From SIG607 sp045590395 (GTDB lineage: Bacteria > Bacillota > Clostridia > Oscillospirales > Acutalibacteraceae), in contig JAZNQX010000017.1 in the NCBI GenBank assembly GCA_045590395.1, forward strand, positions 1 through 15,417: a stretch of DNA of 15,417 nt, in the 5' to 3' direction. Position numbers and translations under genes: made by a program. Below, piece after piece: positions 6,150 through 13,432 of the stretch (its first letter is position 1; every line of letters starts with the position of its first letter). The notes beneath the pieces are model-generated. The model was not told where the DNA came from and ran no database searches. It saw only the letters and a list, made by a program, of their open reading frames with translations.

Positions 6150-8006
6150 ATGCCGCAAATTAATGTTTTGCCTAAATACATAGCCGAAAAAATCGCCGCA
6201 GGCGAGGTGGTTGAAAGACCTGCTTCGGTTATTAAAGAAATACTTGAGAACGCTATTGACGCCGGTGCTACCGATATTTCGGTGGAAATTCGCGGCGGCG
6301 GTGTTCTTTATATGCGCGTTACCGATAACGGCTGTGGTATTGAAAAAGAACAGGTGCCAACAGCCTTTCTTCGTCACGCCACAAGTAAAATCGTAAAGGA
6401 AGAAGACCTTGAGGGTATAAACACCTTAGGCTTTCGCGGTGAAGCACTTGCGGCAATTTCATCTGTAGCAAAGGTAGAACTTATAACCCGCAGAGAAGCC
6501 GATATTGTAGGTACGAGGTATGTTATAGAGGGCGGTGAGGAAAAGGTTTTTGAGGAAACAGGCTGTCCCGAGGGTACCACCGTTATAGTAAGAGATTTGT
6601 TCTATAACACACCGGCTCGTATGAAATTTCTTAAAAAGGATGTCAGCGAGGCAAATATTGTATCCGACCTTATAGAAAAAATTGCCCTTTCTCACCCCGA
6701 AATTGCTATACGTTATGTAAGAGACCAAAAGGATGTTATTACTACTTCGGGTGACGGAAAACTTTCCTCTGCAATATATTCTGTTTTGGGCAGAGAGTTT
6801 TCCTCAACGCTTATATCGGCAGAAAATTCTTTAAACGGTGTAACGGTAGAGGGTTTTATTTGTAAGCCGATTTACTGCAGACCTAAAAGAACAAGCCAGT
6901 ATTTCTTTTTAAACGGCAGACTTGTCCGTAACGGTACTATGATATCTGCCCTTGAGGCTGCATATAAAAACAGCGTTATGGTGGGCAAATTCCCTGCCTG
7001 CGTTTTGAATATCAGTGTTAATCCGTCAATAGTTGACGTTAATGTTCATCCCTCTAAAACCGAGGTTCGTTTTTCTGACGATAAAGCCATATTTGACGCC
7101 GTTTATTTTACGGTTAAAAACGCGCTGTCTGAAGGGGATGAGCGTCCGCAGATAAATATAAAGCAAAACACCGCTAAAGCTTTTGACAGAATGACGGTGG
7201 AGGAATATAAGCAAACCGCAATTAAAGAAGAAAAAAACACTCAGAAAAGAGAGTGGTATGAATATCCCGTAAGGATTGAACCGCCAAGGGCACAGATCGT
7301 TTTTGAAAATAAAAACAGCAGTGAAGAACCATTACCTAAAGCGGAAGATAAACATTTATCGGCAGAAACCGAAAAGGCAGAGCCTATAGAAAGGGTAAAA
7401 CCCGTTTTGCCTGTTGAAACCGAGCAAAACGAAGAAAGCAAAGAGAATATAAGATTTGTAGGAGAAGCTTTTGCCACCTACATAATTGTAGAAAAGGGCG
7501 ACAGTGTTTTCTTTATAGATAAACACGCTTCTCACGAAAGAATACTCTTTGAAGAACTTAAAAAAACACAGGAGCCTCAGTGTCAGCAACTTTTACTGCC
7601 CGTTACCGTAAAGCTTTCGGCTCAGCAGTATAATGCGGTTAGCGACTCTTATGATTTGCTGCTGAAAAGCGGCTTTGATGTTGATGATTTCGGTAATAAT
7701 ACCGTAATTATAAGAGGTGTACCTGCCGCTCTATCGGGAGAAGATGTTTCGGGTCTCGTTTATGAGGTTGCCGAAAATCTTGCAAGTTGCGGCGGTGTGG
7801 AAATAGAAAAACTTGAAAATATTTACCATACAGTTTCTTGCAAAGCGGCAATTAAGGCGGGCTATAAAACAAGTGAAACTGAAATGCTGAGACTCGCCCG
7901 TGAGGTTCTGACAAGGGACGACATTTTCTACTGTCCTCACGGCAGACCTGTTGCCTTTGAAATTAAAAAACGCGAACTTGAAAAGCAGTTTGGAAGAATA
8001 CAATGA
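6150..8006 (+). CDS. mutL: DNA mismatch repair endonuclease MutL
   Basis: GHKL ATPase that couples MutS recognition to strand nicking. The 618 residues comprise an N-terminal ATPase (to about 330), a charged low-complexity linker (about 335-440) and a C-terminal dimerisation/endonuclease domain. ATP-site motifs are KEILENAIDAGA (Glu30 and Asn34, equivalent to E. coli Glu29 and Asn33), DNGCGI, FLRHATSKI and GFRGEAL. The C-terminal domain carries the endonuclease motif Asp457-Lys-His459-Ala-Ser-His-Glu463-x4-Glu468, plus Cys564 and the CPH motif at Cys595-His597. MutL therefore nicks DNA itself, and no MutH/Dam system is expected. QQLLLP (479-484) resembles the beta-clamp-binding QEMIVP of Bacillus MutL. 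AAAGAGG at 6136-6142 is the ribosome site. The stop overlaps the miaA start (ATGA), suggesting translational coupling. Confidence 0.99.
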   Translation: MPQINVLPKYIAEKIAAGEVVERPASVIKEILENAIDAGATDISVEIRGGGVLYMRVTDNGCGIEKEQVPTAFLRHATSKIVKEEDLEGINTLGFRGEALAAISSVAKVELITRREADIVGTRYVIEGGEEKVFEETGCPEGTTVIVRDLFYNTPARMKFLKKDVSEANIVSDLIEKIALSHPEIAIRYVRDQKDVITTSGDGKLSSAIYSVLGREFSSTLISAENSLNGVTVEGFICKPIYCRPKRTSQYFFLNGRLVRNGTMISALEAAYKNSVMVGKFPACVLNISVNPSIVDVNVHPSKTEVRFSDDKAIFDAVYFTVKNALSEGDERPQINIKQNTAKAFDRMTVEEYKQTAIKEEKNTQKREWYEYPVRIEPPRAQIVFENKNSSEEPLPKAEDKHLSAETEKAEPIERVKPVLPVETEQNEESKENIRFVGEAFATYIIVEKGDSVFFIDKHASHERILFEELKKTQEPQCQQLLLPVTVKLSAQQYNAVSDSYDLLLKSGFDVDDFGNNTVIIRGVPAALSGEDVSGLVYEVAENLASCGGVEIEKLENIYHTVSCKAAIKAGYKTSETEMLRLAREVLTRDDIFYCPHGRPVAFEIKKRELEKQFGRIQ

Positions 8007-8935
8007 GTGAAAATTTGGTTAAAATCCCTGTAATTGCTGTTGTAGGGCCTACCGCTTCGGGAAAAACAAAACTCGCTATCGCTATTGCCAAAAGATATAA
8101 CGGTGAAATCATATCGGCTGATTCTATGCAGATATATAAGGGCTTTCCCATTGCTTCTGCGGCGCCCGATAATGAGGAAAAGCAAAGCGCCGTTCATCAT
8201 TTGGTTGAATTTTTAGAGCCCAGTGAAAAGTTTTCTGTTGCCGACTATGTCAGCCTTGCAGGTAAAACTATTGCTGAGGTTTACAGCAAAGGTAAGCTTC
8301 CTATAATAGCAGGGGGAACAGGGCTTTATATTAACAGCCTTATTGACGGCATTAAATTCAGCGACCAGAAAACAGACCTGTCTTTAAGACAAAGTATTGA
8401 AGAAGAGTTTGACAGCCTCGGCGCCGAAAAGATGCTTAAAAAGCTTTATGAAATAGATAAAGAGGCGGCTGAAAAACTGTCGGTAGGGGACCGCCGCCGA
8501 ATTGTAAGAGCCCTTGAAATATATAGGTCAACCGGTATGACCATAACCGAGCAAAACAGGCTTTCAAAACAGGTGGACAGCCCCTATGAACCACTAATGA
8601 TAGGTATTACCTACCAAGACAGAGAAAAGCTTTATGAGCGCATAAATCAGCGTGTTGATATAATGCTTAAAAAGGGTCTTTTAGAGGAAGCCAAAAATGC
8701 AGGTAATAAAGGTATTACTGCGGCTCAGGCAATAGGCCATAAGGAATTTATACCTTATTTTAACGGCGAAGTGTCTTTAGAAGAGGCTACCGATACCTTA
8801 AAGCGTGAGACCCGTCGCTATGCTAAAAGGCAACTGACATGGTTTAGAAGAGACCCTCGTATAAACTGGATTTATGCCGATAAAGAGGACCCTTTAAAAA
8901 GGGCATTTGAAATTATAGAAGAAAGGATGAAATAA
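8003..8935 (+). CDS. miaA: tRNA dimethylallyltransferase MiaA
   Basis: Transfers the dimethylallyl group of DMAPP to N6 of A37 in UNN-reading tRNAs, giving i6A37, the substrate of MiaB encoded at 1435. The 310-residue length is typical. A P-loop GPTASGKT (residues 15-22, Lys21) is followed by ADSMQIYKG with the catalytic Asp40, then AGGTGLYI, GDRRRIVRALEI and the C-terminal TRRYAKRQLTWFRRD. The ATG at 8003 overlaps the mutL stop by 4 bp. The gene ends directly against the ATG of the next gene with no spacer. Placement right behind mutSL is common in Firmicutes. Confidence 0.98.
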   Translation: MSENLVKIPVIAVVGPTASGKTKLAIAIAKRYNGEIISADSMQIYKGFPIASAAPDNEEKQSAVHHLVEFLEPSEKFSVADYVSLAGKTIAEVYSKGKLPIIAGGTGLYINSLIDGIKFSDQKTDLSLRQSIEEEFDSLGAEKMLKKLYEIDKEAAEKLSVGDRRRIVRALEIYRSTGMTITEQNRLSKQVDSPYEPLMIGITYQDREKLYERINQRVDIMLKKGLLEEAKNAGNKGITAAQAIGHKEFIPYFNGEVSLEEATDTLKRETRRYAKRQLTWFRRDPRINWIYADKEDPLKRAFEIIEERMK

Positions 8936-10147
8936 ATGCTGAAAAGTCGTTTTGTAAGAGTAGCACTTGCAGTAGTGTTAGTATTTTTCCTGCTTTATCA
9001 GATATATACATCCTTTTATACCCCTATTACCACAAGCGCCGCCCAGTACATTACCGAAACTGAGGGTATTTCTTTTACGGGAATGATAATAAGAAACGAA
9101 AAGACTATAAACCGTACCTCAGACGGTGTTGTGCATTTAAAGGTTCTTGACGGTGAAAGGGTTGCAAAAGACGGCGTAATTGCCGACATTTATACAAGCG
9201 AAGCCGATTCTCTTGCTGTAAATAGAATTGAAGAACTAAAGGATAAAATTTCAAATATTGAAACAATACAAAGCTATAACGACCTTGCGGCTGTGGATAT
9301 TAATCTGCTGAATAATAAAATAAGCGATAAACTTGGCGAAATGCTGTTTATGTACGGTAGCGGTAATCTTAAGGAAGCAAGAAATCAAAGTGATACACTG
9401 CTTACAATGATGAACAGAAAAGAAATGGTTATAGGAAATACCGCTGATTTTACCGAACAGCTTAACACACTAAAAAGTGAACTTTCCACACTTGAAACTT
9501 CACTTTCTGAGCCTGTAAGTAAAATAACTGCAGAGTCTTCAGGTTTTTTTGTGTCACAGGTAGATGGCTTTGAAAATGTGCTTGGCACCGAAAACCTTGA
9601 AGCTTATACCCCTGAATTTATGGATAAGGTATCTGCTGAAAATATAAACAGCAATGAGAAAACGGGTAAAATAGTTTCCGACTACACCTGGTATATTGCG
9701 GCGGTTGTTACCGCCGACCAGTCCCTTGCTTATAAAACGGGGGACACGGTAAAAATTAAAACTCTTCTTAAAAGTAATCCATATATCAATGTTACCGTTG
9801 CGGCAATTAATTTATCAGAGGACAGAGAAAGGGCTGTAATACTCTTTTCCTGTCAGGAAATGAACTCAGAACTTGCAACAATGCGTACAGGCTCTATGAT
9901 GATAATAAGCGGTGAATATGAAGGGCTTAGAATAGAACGCGGTGCGCTGAGAGTAAATGACAACCAGACGGGTGTATATATTGTGTCGGGTATGGAGCTT
10001 AAATTTGTTAAGGTTCGGGTACTTTATCAGACAGAGGATTATGTAATCTGCGAAAAATCACTTGCAACCGACAATACATCACTTCGTCTTCATGATAAGG
10101 TTGTTGTCAAGGGAAGGAATCTTTATGAAGGAAAAATCATTGACTGA
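8936..10147 (+). CDS. HlyD-like membrane-anchored protein (periplasmic-adaptor / biotinyl-lipoyl fold), partner unknown
   Basis: 403-residue protein with one N-terminal membrane segment (about residues 8-27) and the rest probably outside the cell. After the anchor comes a short beta-rich stretch, GVVHLKVLDGERVAKDGVIADIY, that looks like the first half of a barrel-sandwich (biotinyl-lipoyl) motif. A helical, probably coiled-coil region follows (about 75-195), then a second half-motif around SGFFVSQVDGFENVL and a beta-barrel-like C-terminal part. This is the HlyD/membrane-fusion-protein arrangement. No ABC or other transporter gene accompanies it; it lies in a division and housekeeping operon instead. 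AAAGGA at 8922-8927 lies 8 nt before the ATG, which abuts the miaA stop. The last 23 bp overlap yggS. I recognise the fold, not the function. An envelope role linked to growth or division is a guess from context. Confidence 0.72.
   Translation: MLKSRFVRVALAVVLVFFLLYQIYTSFYTPITTSAAQYITETEGISFTGMIIRNEKTINRTSDGVVHLKVLDGERVAKDGVIADIYTSEADSLAVNRIEELKDKISNIETIQSYNDLAAVDINLLNNKISDKLGEMLFMYGSGNLKEARNQSDTLLTMMNRKEMVIGNTADFTEQLNTLKSELSTLETSLSEPVSKITAESSGFFVSQVDGFENVLGTENLEAYTPEFMDKVSAENINSNEKTGKIVSDYTWYIAAVVTADQSLAYKTGDTVKIKTLLKSNPYINVTVAAINLSEDRERAVILFSCQEMNSELATMRTGSMMIISGEYEGLRIERGALRVNDNQTGVYIVSGMELKFVKVRVLYQTEDYVICEKSLATDNTSLRLHDKVVVKGRNLYEGKIID
10111..10118 (+). promoter_or_regulatory. Ribosome binding site of yggS inside the upstream gene
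   Basis: GGGAAGGA lies 6 nt before the ATG at 10125, within the coding sequence of the HlyD-like gene. It selects 10125 over the earlier in-frame ATG at 10062, which would add 21 residues foreign to the family. Confidence 0.72.
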
Positions 10148-10841
10148 GGTTTTTGATGAAAACTACAGCGAAATTAAAGAAAAAATAGCCAATGCAGCAA
10201 AAGACAGTGGCAGAAAGGCGGAGGACATAACCTTACTTGCCGCCGTTAAAACCGTATCACCGGAACTTATCAATTATTCCATTGATAAAGGTATTAAGGT
10301 GATAGGGGATAATAGAGTGCAGGAGCTGATTGCTAAAGAAAGTGAAATAAGCAAAAATGTTACAAAGCACTTTATTGGCCATTTACAGACAAATAAGGTA
10401 AAGGAAGTTGTTGGCAGAGTTTCTCTTATTGAATCGGTAGACAGTCTTCGCCTTGCCCAAATGATAGGTAAACAAAGCGAAAAGCTTAATACCGTTACCG
10501 ATATTTTACTTGAAATAAATATTGGAAACGAAGAAAGCAAATCGGGCTTTTTGTATGATGAAATTTATGAAAATCTGATAAATATTTCAAAAATAGGCGG
10601 AATAAGGATAAAAGGTCTTATGGCAATACCGCCCGTTTGTAGCGATAATAGTGAAAATCGTGAATATTTTTTAAAAATGCATCAACTGTTTATTGACATA
10701 AGGGATAAAAAAATAGATAATGTATATATGGATATTTTATCTATGGGTATGTCTGATGATTATGAAACCGCAATCCGTTGCGGCGCAACACAGGTTAGAA
10801 TAGGCACCCTGCTTTACGGCAGAAGAAACTATAATGTATAA
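10125..10841 (+). CDS. yggS: YggS/PLPBP-family pyridoxal phosphate homeostasis protein
   Basis: Single-domain PLP-binding TIM-barrel protein without known catalytic activity. The family buffers free PLP and affects amino-acid and vitamin B6 balance; Bacillus YlmE is the counterpart. From the ATG at 10125 it has 238 residues, close to the family norm. Motifs are LLAAVKTVSPE with the PLP lysine Lys42, IGDNRVQE, FIGHLQTNK, the middle stretch LIESVDS, and the C-terminal phosphate-binding region SMGMSDDYETAIRCGATQVRIGTLLYG. The start overlaps the upstream gene by 23 bp. It stands immediately before sepF, as ylmE stands before ylmF in Bacillus, which supports orthology. A good promoter-like sequence lies inside its 3' part (10693-10721). 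Confidence 0.96.
   Translation: MKEKSLTEVFDENYSEIKEKIANAAKDSGRKAEDITLLAAVKTVSPELINYSIDKGIKVIGDNRVQELIAKESEISKNVTKHFIGHLQTNKVKEVVGRVSLIESVDSLRLAQMIGKQSEKLNTVTDILLEINIGNEESKSGFLYDEIYENLINISKIGGIRIKGLMAIPPVCSDNSENREYFLKMHQLFIDIRDKKIDNVYMDILSMGMSDDYETAIRCGATQVRIGTLLYGRRNYNV
10693..10721 (+). promoter_or_regulatory. Candidate internal sigma-A promoter in yggS, ahead of sepF
   Basis: TTGACA (10693-10698), exactly 17 nt, then GATAAT (10716-10721): a perfect -35 and a 5/6 match at -10 that keeps the key A at position 2 and T at position 6. Initiation near 10728 would give sepF a leader of about 135 nt. It lies in coding sequence and could be a chance match in AT-rich DNA. Confidence 0.4.
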
Positions 10842-10847
10842 AAATTT

Positions 10848-10854
10848 AAAGGAG
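10848..10854 (+). promoter_or_regulatory. Ribosome binding site of sepF
   Basis: Strong AAAGGAG, 9 nt before the ATG at 10864. It lies between the upstream in-frame ATG at 10834 and 10864, so it favours the later start. Confidence 0.8.
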
Positions 10855-10863
10855 ATAAAAAAT

Positions 10864-11304
10864 ATGAGCTTATGGGATGGAATTAAAAACATTATGAACG
10901 TGTCTGATGAAGACTATGAAGATGATAATGTAGTAGAAGAGGAAGAGTATACCGAGCCTGTTAAAAAGGAACAGCCTAAGAGAGAGCCTACACGCGCAGA
11001 GCGTAAGGGTAAAACCGTACCCTTTACAAACGGCAATATGCAGCTTGTTCTTGTAAAGCCCGAGCGTTTTGAGGATGTAACCTCTATTGCTGACCATTAC
11101 TGCGCTAAGAAAACTGTAGTGCTTAATCTTGAAAAGGCAGACCGTGACCTTTCCCGTCGTATTATCGACTTCCTTTCAGGTGTTGCCTATGCTAAAAACG
11201 GAACTCTTAAAAAGGCGGCATACAATACCTTTGTTATTGCTCCTGCCGATGTTGACGTTAACGGCGATGTTTTTGCTGAAGAATACGGTGACAGCAGCTA
11301 TTAA
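10864..11304 (+). CDS. sepF: Cell division protein SepF
   Basis: Cytoplasmic protein that polymerises into rings, bundles FtsZ filaments and tethers them to the membrane at the septum, overlapping in role with FtsA. The 146-residue protein starts MSLWDGIKNIMN, a membrane-binding amphipathic helix. An acidic, disordered linker follows (about residues 14-35, many Asp/Glu) and then a basic patch. The conserved DUF552 core (about 55-140) begins around NMQLVLVKPERFED and includes LNLEKADRDLSRRIIDFLSG. The start at 10864 is preferred to the ATG at 10834 because the conserved N-terminus begins there and a strong ribosome site precedes it. The TAA stop shares a base with the next ATG (TAATG). Neither ftsZ nor ftsA is in the window. 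Confidence 0.97.
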   Translation: MSLWDGIKNIMNVSDEDYEDDNVVEEEEYTEPVKKEQPKREPTRAERKGKTVPFTNGNMQLVLVKPERFEDVTSIADHYCAKKTVVLNLEKADRDLSRRIIDFLSGVAYAKNGTLKKAAYNTFVIAPADVDVNGDVFAEEYGDSSY

Positions 11305-12044
11305 TGGATGAGCAGATTCTTTTCTCTCGCATTATTGATGCAATACGCCTTAAAAATGTAACAGGTGTTTTTAAAACGGTAGGCTTTTTAAGTGAAAGCG
11401 AAATTGCTAAGGTTCGTCTTCTCCCTGATTTAAAGGGGGAGAAGTATGAATTTTTCGGTGGATATAAAGATGCCGAGCGATGCTTTTTTGTGTCACTTCC
11501 TGACTGGTGTGACAGTGCGGAAGAAATAGGTGCTGTTAAAAGCTTTACCTTTACCTACAGAAAGTGCGATAAGCTTTACCATAAAGACTTTTTGGGTACT
11601 TTTATGTCACTGGGCATCACACGGGAAAGTATAGGCGATATTCTTTGTGAAGAGGGCAGAACGGTTGCCTTTGTGGCGGAGAATGTAAGCCGCTATATTG
11701 CTTCGCAGACAGAAAAAGTCGGCGGTGTGGGTGTAAAGGTTACCGAGGGGTTTTCTTATCCCTTGCCAAGCGTTGCCGTTTTAAAGGATTTTACCGATAC
11801 GGTTTCGTCTTTAAGGCTTGACAGTGTAGTTGCGGCACTTATAGGCACATCAAGGGAAAAAGCGAAAGAAATAATACTTGATAAAAGAGTTTCGGTTAAT
11901 GCGCTAATAACCGATAAGGTTACCTTTGCTGTGCCGAAGGACGCAAAGATTTCTATAAGAGGAGAAGGAAAATTCCTTTTAAGCCCGACCACAGAAACCA
12001 CTAAAAAAGGGCGTTTGATTTTAAAATACAGTAAGTATGTTTGA
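11304..12044 (+). CDS. ylmH: YlmH-like S4-domain RNA-binding protein
   Basis: 246-residue protein whose C-terminal part (about residues 170-230: LDSVVAALIGTSREKAKEIILDKRVSVNALI) is an S4 RNA-binding domain, preceded by an alpha/beta domain with GGYKDAERCFFVSLPDW, as in YlmH. Bacillus YlmH binds ribosomal 50S-peptidyl-tRNA complexes and takes part in rescue of stalled ribosomes (an alternative to RqcP); the same job here is inferred from the family. The position directly after sepF matches the Firmicutes ylm cluster. The ATG overlaps the sepF TAA by one base and I see no strong ribosome site, so translation probably depends on termination at sepF. lspA follows after 15 nt. ylmG and divIVA, often found on either side of ylmH, are absent. 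Confidence 0.88.
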   Translation: MDEQILFSRIIDAIRLKNVTGVFKTVGFLSESEIAKVRLLPDLKGEKYEFFGGYKDAERCFFVSLPDWCDSAEEIGAVKSFTFTYRKCDKLYHKDFLGTFMSLGITRESIGDILCEEGRTVAFVAENVSRYIASQTEKVGGVGVKVTEGFSYPLPSVAVLKDFTDTVSSLRLDSVVAALIGTSREKAKEIILDKRVSVNALITDKVTFAVPKDAKISIRGEGKFLLSPTTETTKKGRLILKYSKYV

Positions 12045-12059
12045 TAAGGAGAAAACCAG

Positions 12060-12530
12060 ATGACCAGTTATATTCTTGCCGTTATTGTAGGCATAGTATT
12101 TTTAGCACTTGACCAGATTACCAAATATATCGTTGTGCATAATATGCCGCTTGGCGCAAGTGCTGACTTTATTTCCGGTTTCATAGGCTTTTGGCATATT
12201 AATAACAAGGGCGGTGCATGGGGCTTTTTAGAAGGCTACACCTGGATACTGCTGTCCGTTACCATTATTGTTATGATTATATGCTTTGCCCTTCTTTTAA
12301 AGCATGGCGCTAAAAACAAATTGCTTTTCTGGGCAATAACCCTTGTACTTTCGGGTGGAATCGGTAATATGATAGACCGTATTTTCAACGGCGGTGAAGT
12401 GGTTGACTTTATTCACCTTGAATTTATGGAATTTCCTGTGTTCAATATTGCCGACTGCGCTATTGTTATAGGTGCAGGACTTCTTGTGCTGTACTTTGTT
12501 ATGGACATAATAAGAGAACGCAAAAAATAA
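12060..12530 (+). CDS. lspA: Lipoprotein signal peptidase II LspA
   Basis: Integral membrane aspartyl protease that removes signal peptides from prolipoproteins after lipidation of the conserved Cys. The 156-residue protein has four hydrophobic segments (about 4-26, 61-80, 88-108 and 128-150). Conserved blocks are LALDQITKY (Asp18), NNKGGAWGFL, SGGIGNMIDRI, VVDFIHLEF and FPVFNIADCAIVIG. The catalytic pair is Asp116 (VVDF) and Asp132 (NIAD). AAGGAG at 12046-12051 lies 8 nt before the ATG. The stop overlaps the next ATG by one base. Adjacency to an RluD-type gene is a very common Firmicutes arrangement. It would be the target of globomycin. Confidence 0.98.
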   Translation: MTSYILAVIVGIVFLALDQITKYIVVHNMPLGASADFISGFIGFWHINNKGGAWGFLEGYTWILLSVTIIVMIICFALLLKHGAKNKLLFWAITLVLSGGIGNMIDRIFNGGEVVDFIHLEFMEFPVFNIADCAIVIGAGLLVLYFVMDIIRERKK

Positions 12531-13432
12531 TGAAAGAATTTGAAATTATATATGACGGCGAAAGCAGTCGTATTGACGTTATAGTGGCTGAAATTGCAGA
12601 TGTTACCCGTTCTTTTGCGGCAAAGCTTATTGCTGACGGCAATGTTTTTTTGAACTTACTTGAGGCTTCTAAAAACACTAAGGTGAAAACGGGCGACTGC
12701 GTTAAAATTATCGTTCCCGACCCCGTAGAAGATAAGGTAGAGCCACAAAATATTCCCCTTGATATAATTTATGAGGATAACGACCTGCTGGTTGTAAATA
12801 AGTCTAAGGGTATGGTTGTTCATCCTGCGGCTGGGCAGAGGGAAAACACATTGGTTTCCGCTCTGCTTTATCATTGCGGCAATAGCCTTTCGGGGATAGG
12901 CGGAGTGGTACGTCCGGGTATCGTTCACCGTATAGATAAGGATACAAGCGGTTTGCTTATTGTTGCAAAAAACGATAACGCCCATAATTTTTTAGCCGCT
13001 CAGATAAAGGAACATTCCTTTACAAGAGAGTACGAAGCGGTAGTTTACGGTAATGTTAAAAAGGATAGCGGTACTGTAAATGCGCCTATCGGCAGACACC
13101 CCACAAAGCGTAAGCAAATGGCGGTGACGCCTATAGCTTCAAGAGATGCTACTACACATTATAGGGTTATTTCAAGGCTTAACGGCTTTACCCATATAGC
13201 CTTAAGGCTCGAAACGGGCAGAACCCATCAGATAAGGGTACATATGTCCTATATAGGTCACGCTGTAGCAGGCGACGAGGTTTACGGACCGAGAAAGGTT
13301 ATAAAAAAACTTGGCGGACAGTGTCTGCATGCAAGAAAAATAGGATTTATCCATCCTACCACTAAGGAATATATGGAGTTCACAAGTGAGCTTCCGGAGT
13401 ATTTCACGGCATTTTTAGAGGAGATAAAGTAA
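12530..13432 (+). CDS. rluD: RluD-family ribosomal large subunit pseudouridine synthase (RluA superfamily)
   Basis: Isomerises uridine to pseudouridine in RNA; RluD itself acts on helix 69 of 23S rRNA. The 300-residue protein has an N-terminal S4-like domain (about 12-70: SRIDVIVAEIADVTRSFAAKLI) and the RluA-type catalytic domain. The active-site motif GIVHRIDKDTSGLLIVAK contains the catalytic Asp136. The binding motif ETGRTHQIRVHMSYIGHAVAGDEVYG follows near 225-250. The presence of an S4 domain and the lspA neighbour favour the RluD/YlyB type over RluA or RluC, but the exact uridines modified cannot be told from sequence alone. Its ATG overlaps the lspA stop (TAATG), and its own TAA overlaps the next ATG in the same way. 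Confidence 0.92.
   Translation: MKEFEIIYDGESSRIDVIVAEIADVTRSFAAKLIADGNVFLNLLEASKNTKVKTGDCVKIIVPDPVEDKVEPQNIPLDIIYEDNDLLVVNKSKGMVVHPAAGQRENTLVSALLYHCGNSLSGIGGVVRPGIVHRIDKDTSGLLIVAKNDNAHNFLAAQIKEHSFTREYEAVVYGNVKKDSGTVNAPIGRHPTKRKQMAVTPIASRDATTHYRVISRLNGFTHIALRLETGRTHQIRVHMSYIGHAVAGDEVYGPRKVIKKLGGQCLHARKIGFIHPTTKEYMEFTSELPEYFTAFLEEIK

Noticed and set aside
7183..7211. TTGACA - 17 nt - TATAAG inside mutL as an internal promoter for miaA
   Set aside because: The nearly invariant final T of the -10 is a G, and the site is about 800 nt before miaA. Most likely chance.
10062..10064. ATG at 10062 as yggS start
   Set aside because: It would overlap the upstream gene by 86 bp and add a non-family leader; the site at 10111-10118 points to 10125.
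10834..10836. ATG at 10834 as sepF start
   Set aside because: It lies upstream of the AAAGGAG site, and the conserved SepF amphipathic helix begins at 10864.
11818..11845. TTGACA - 16 nt - TATAGG inside the ylmH-like gene as a promoter for lspA
   Set aside because: The -10 is poor, the spacing is short and the position is 200 nt upstream; no supporting signal.
12656..12985. 109-codon minus-strand reading frame
   Set aside because: It lies wholly inside the pseudouridine synthase gene, whose motifs are unmistakable, and has no protein-like features.
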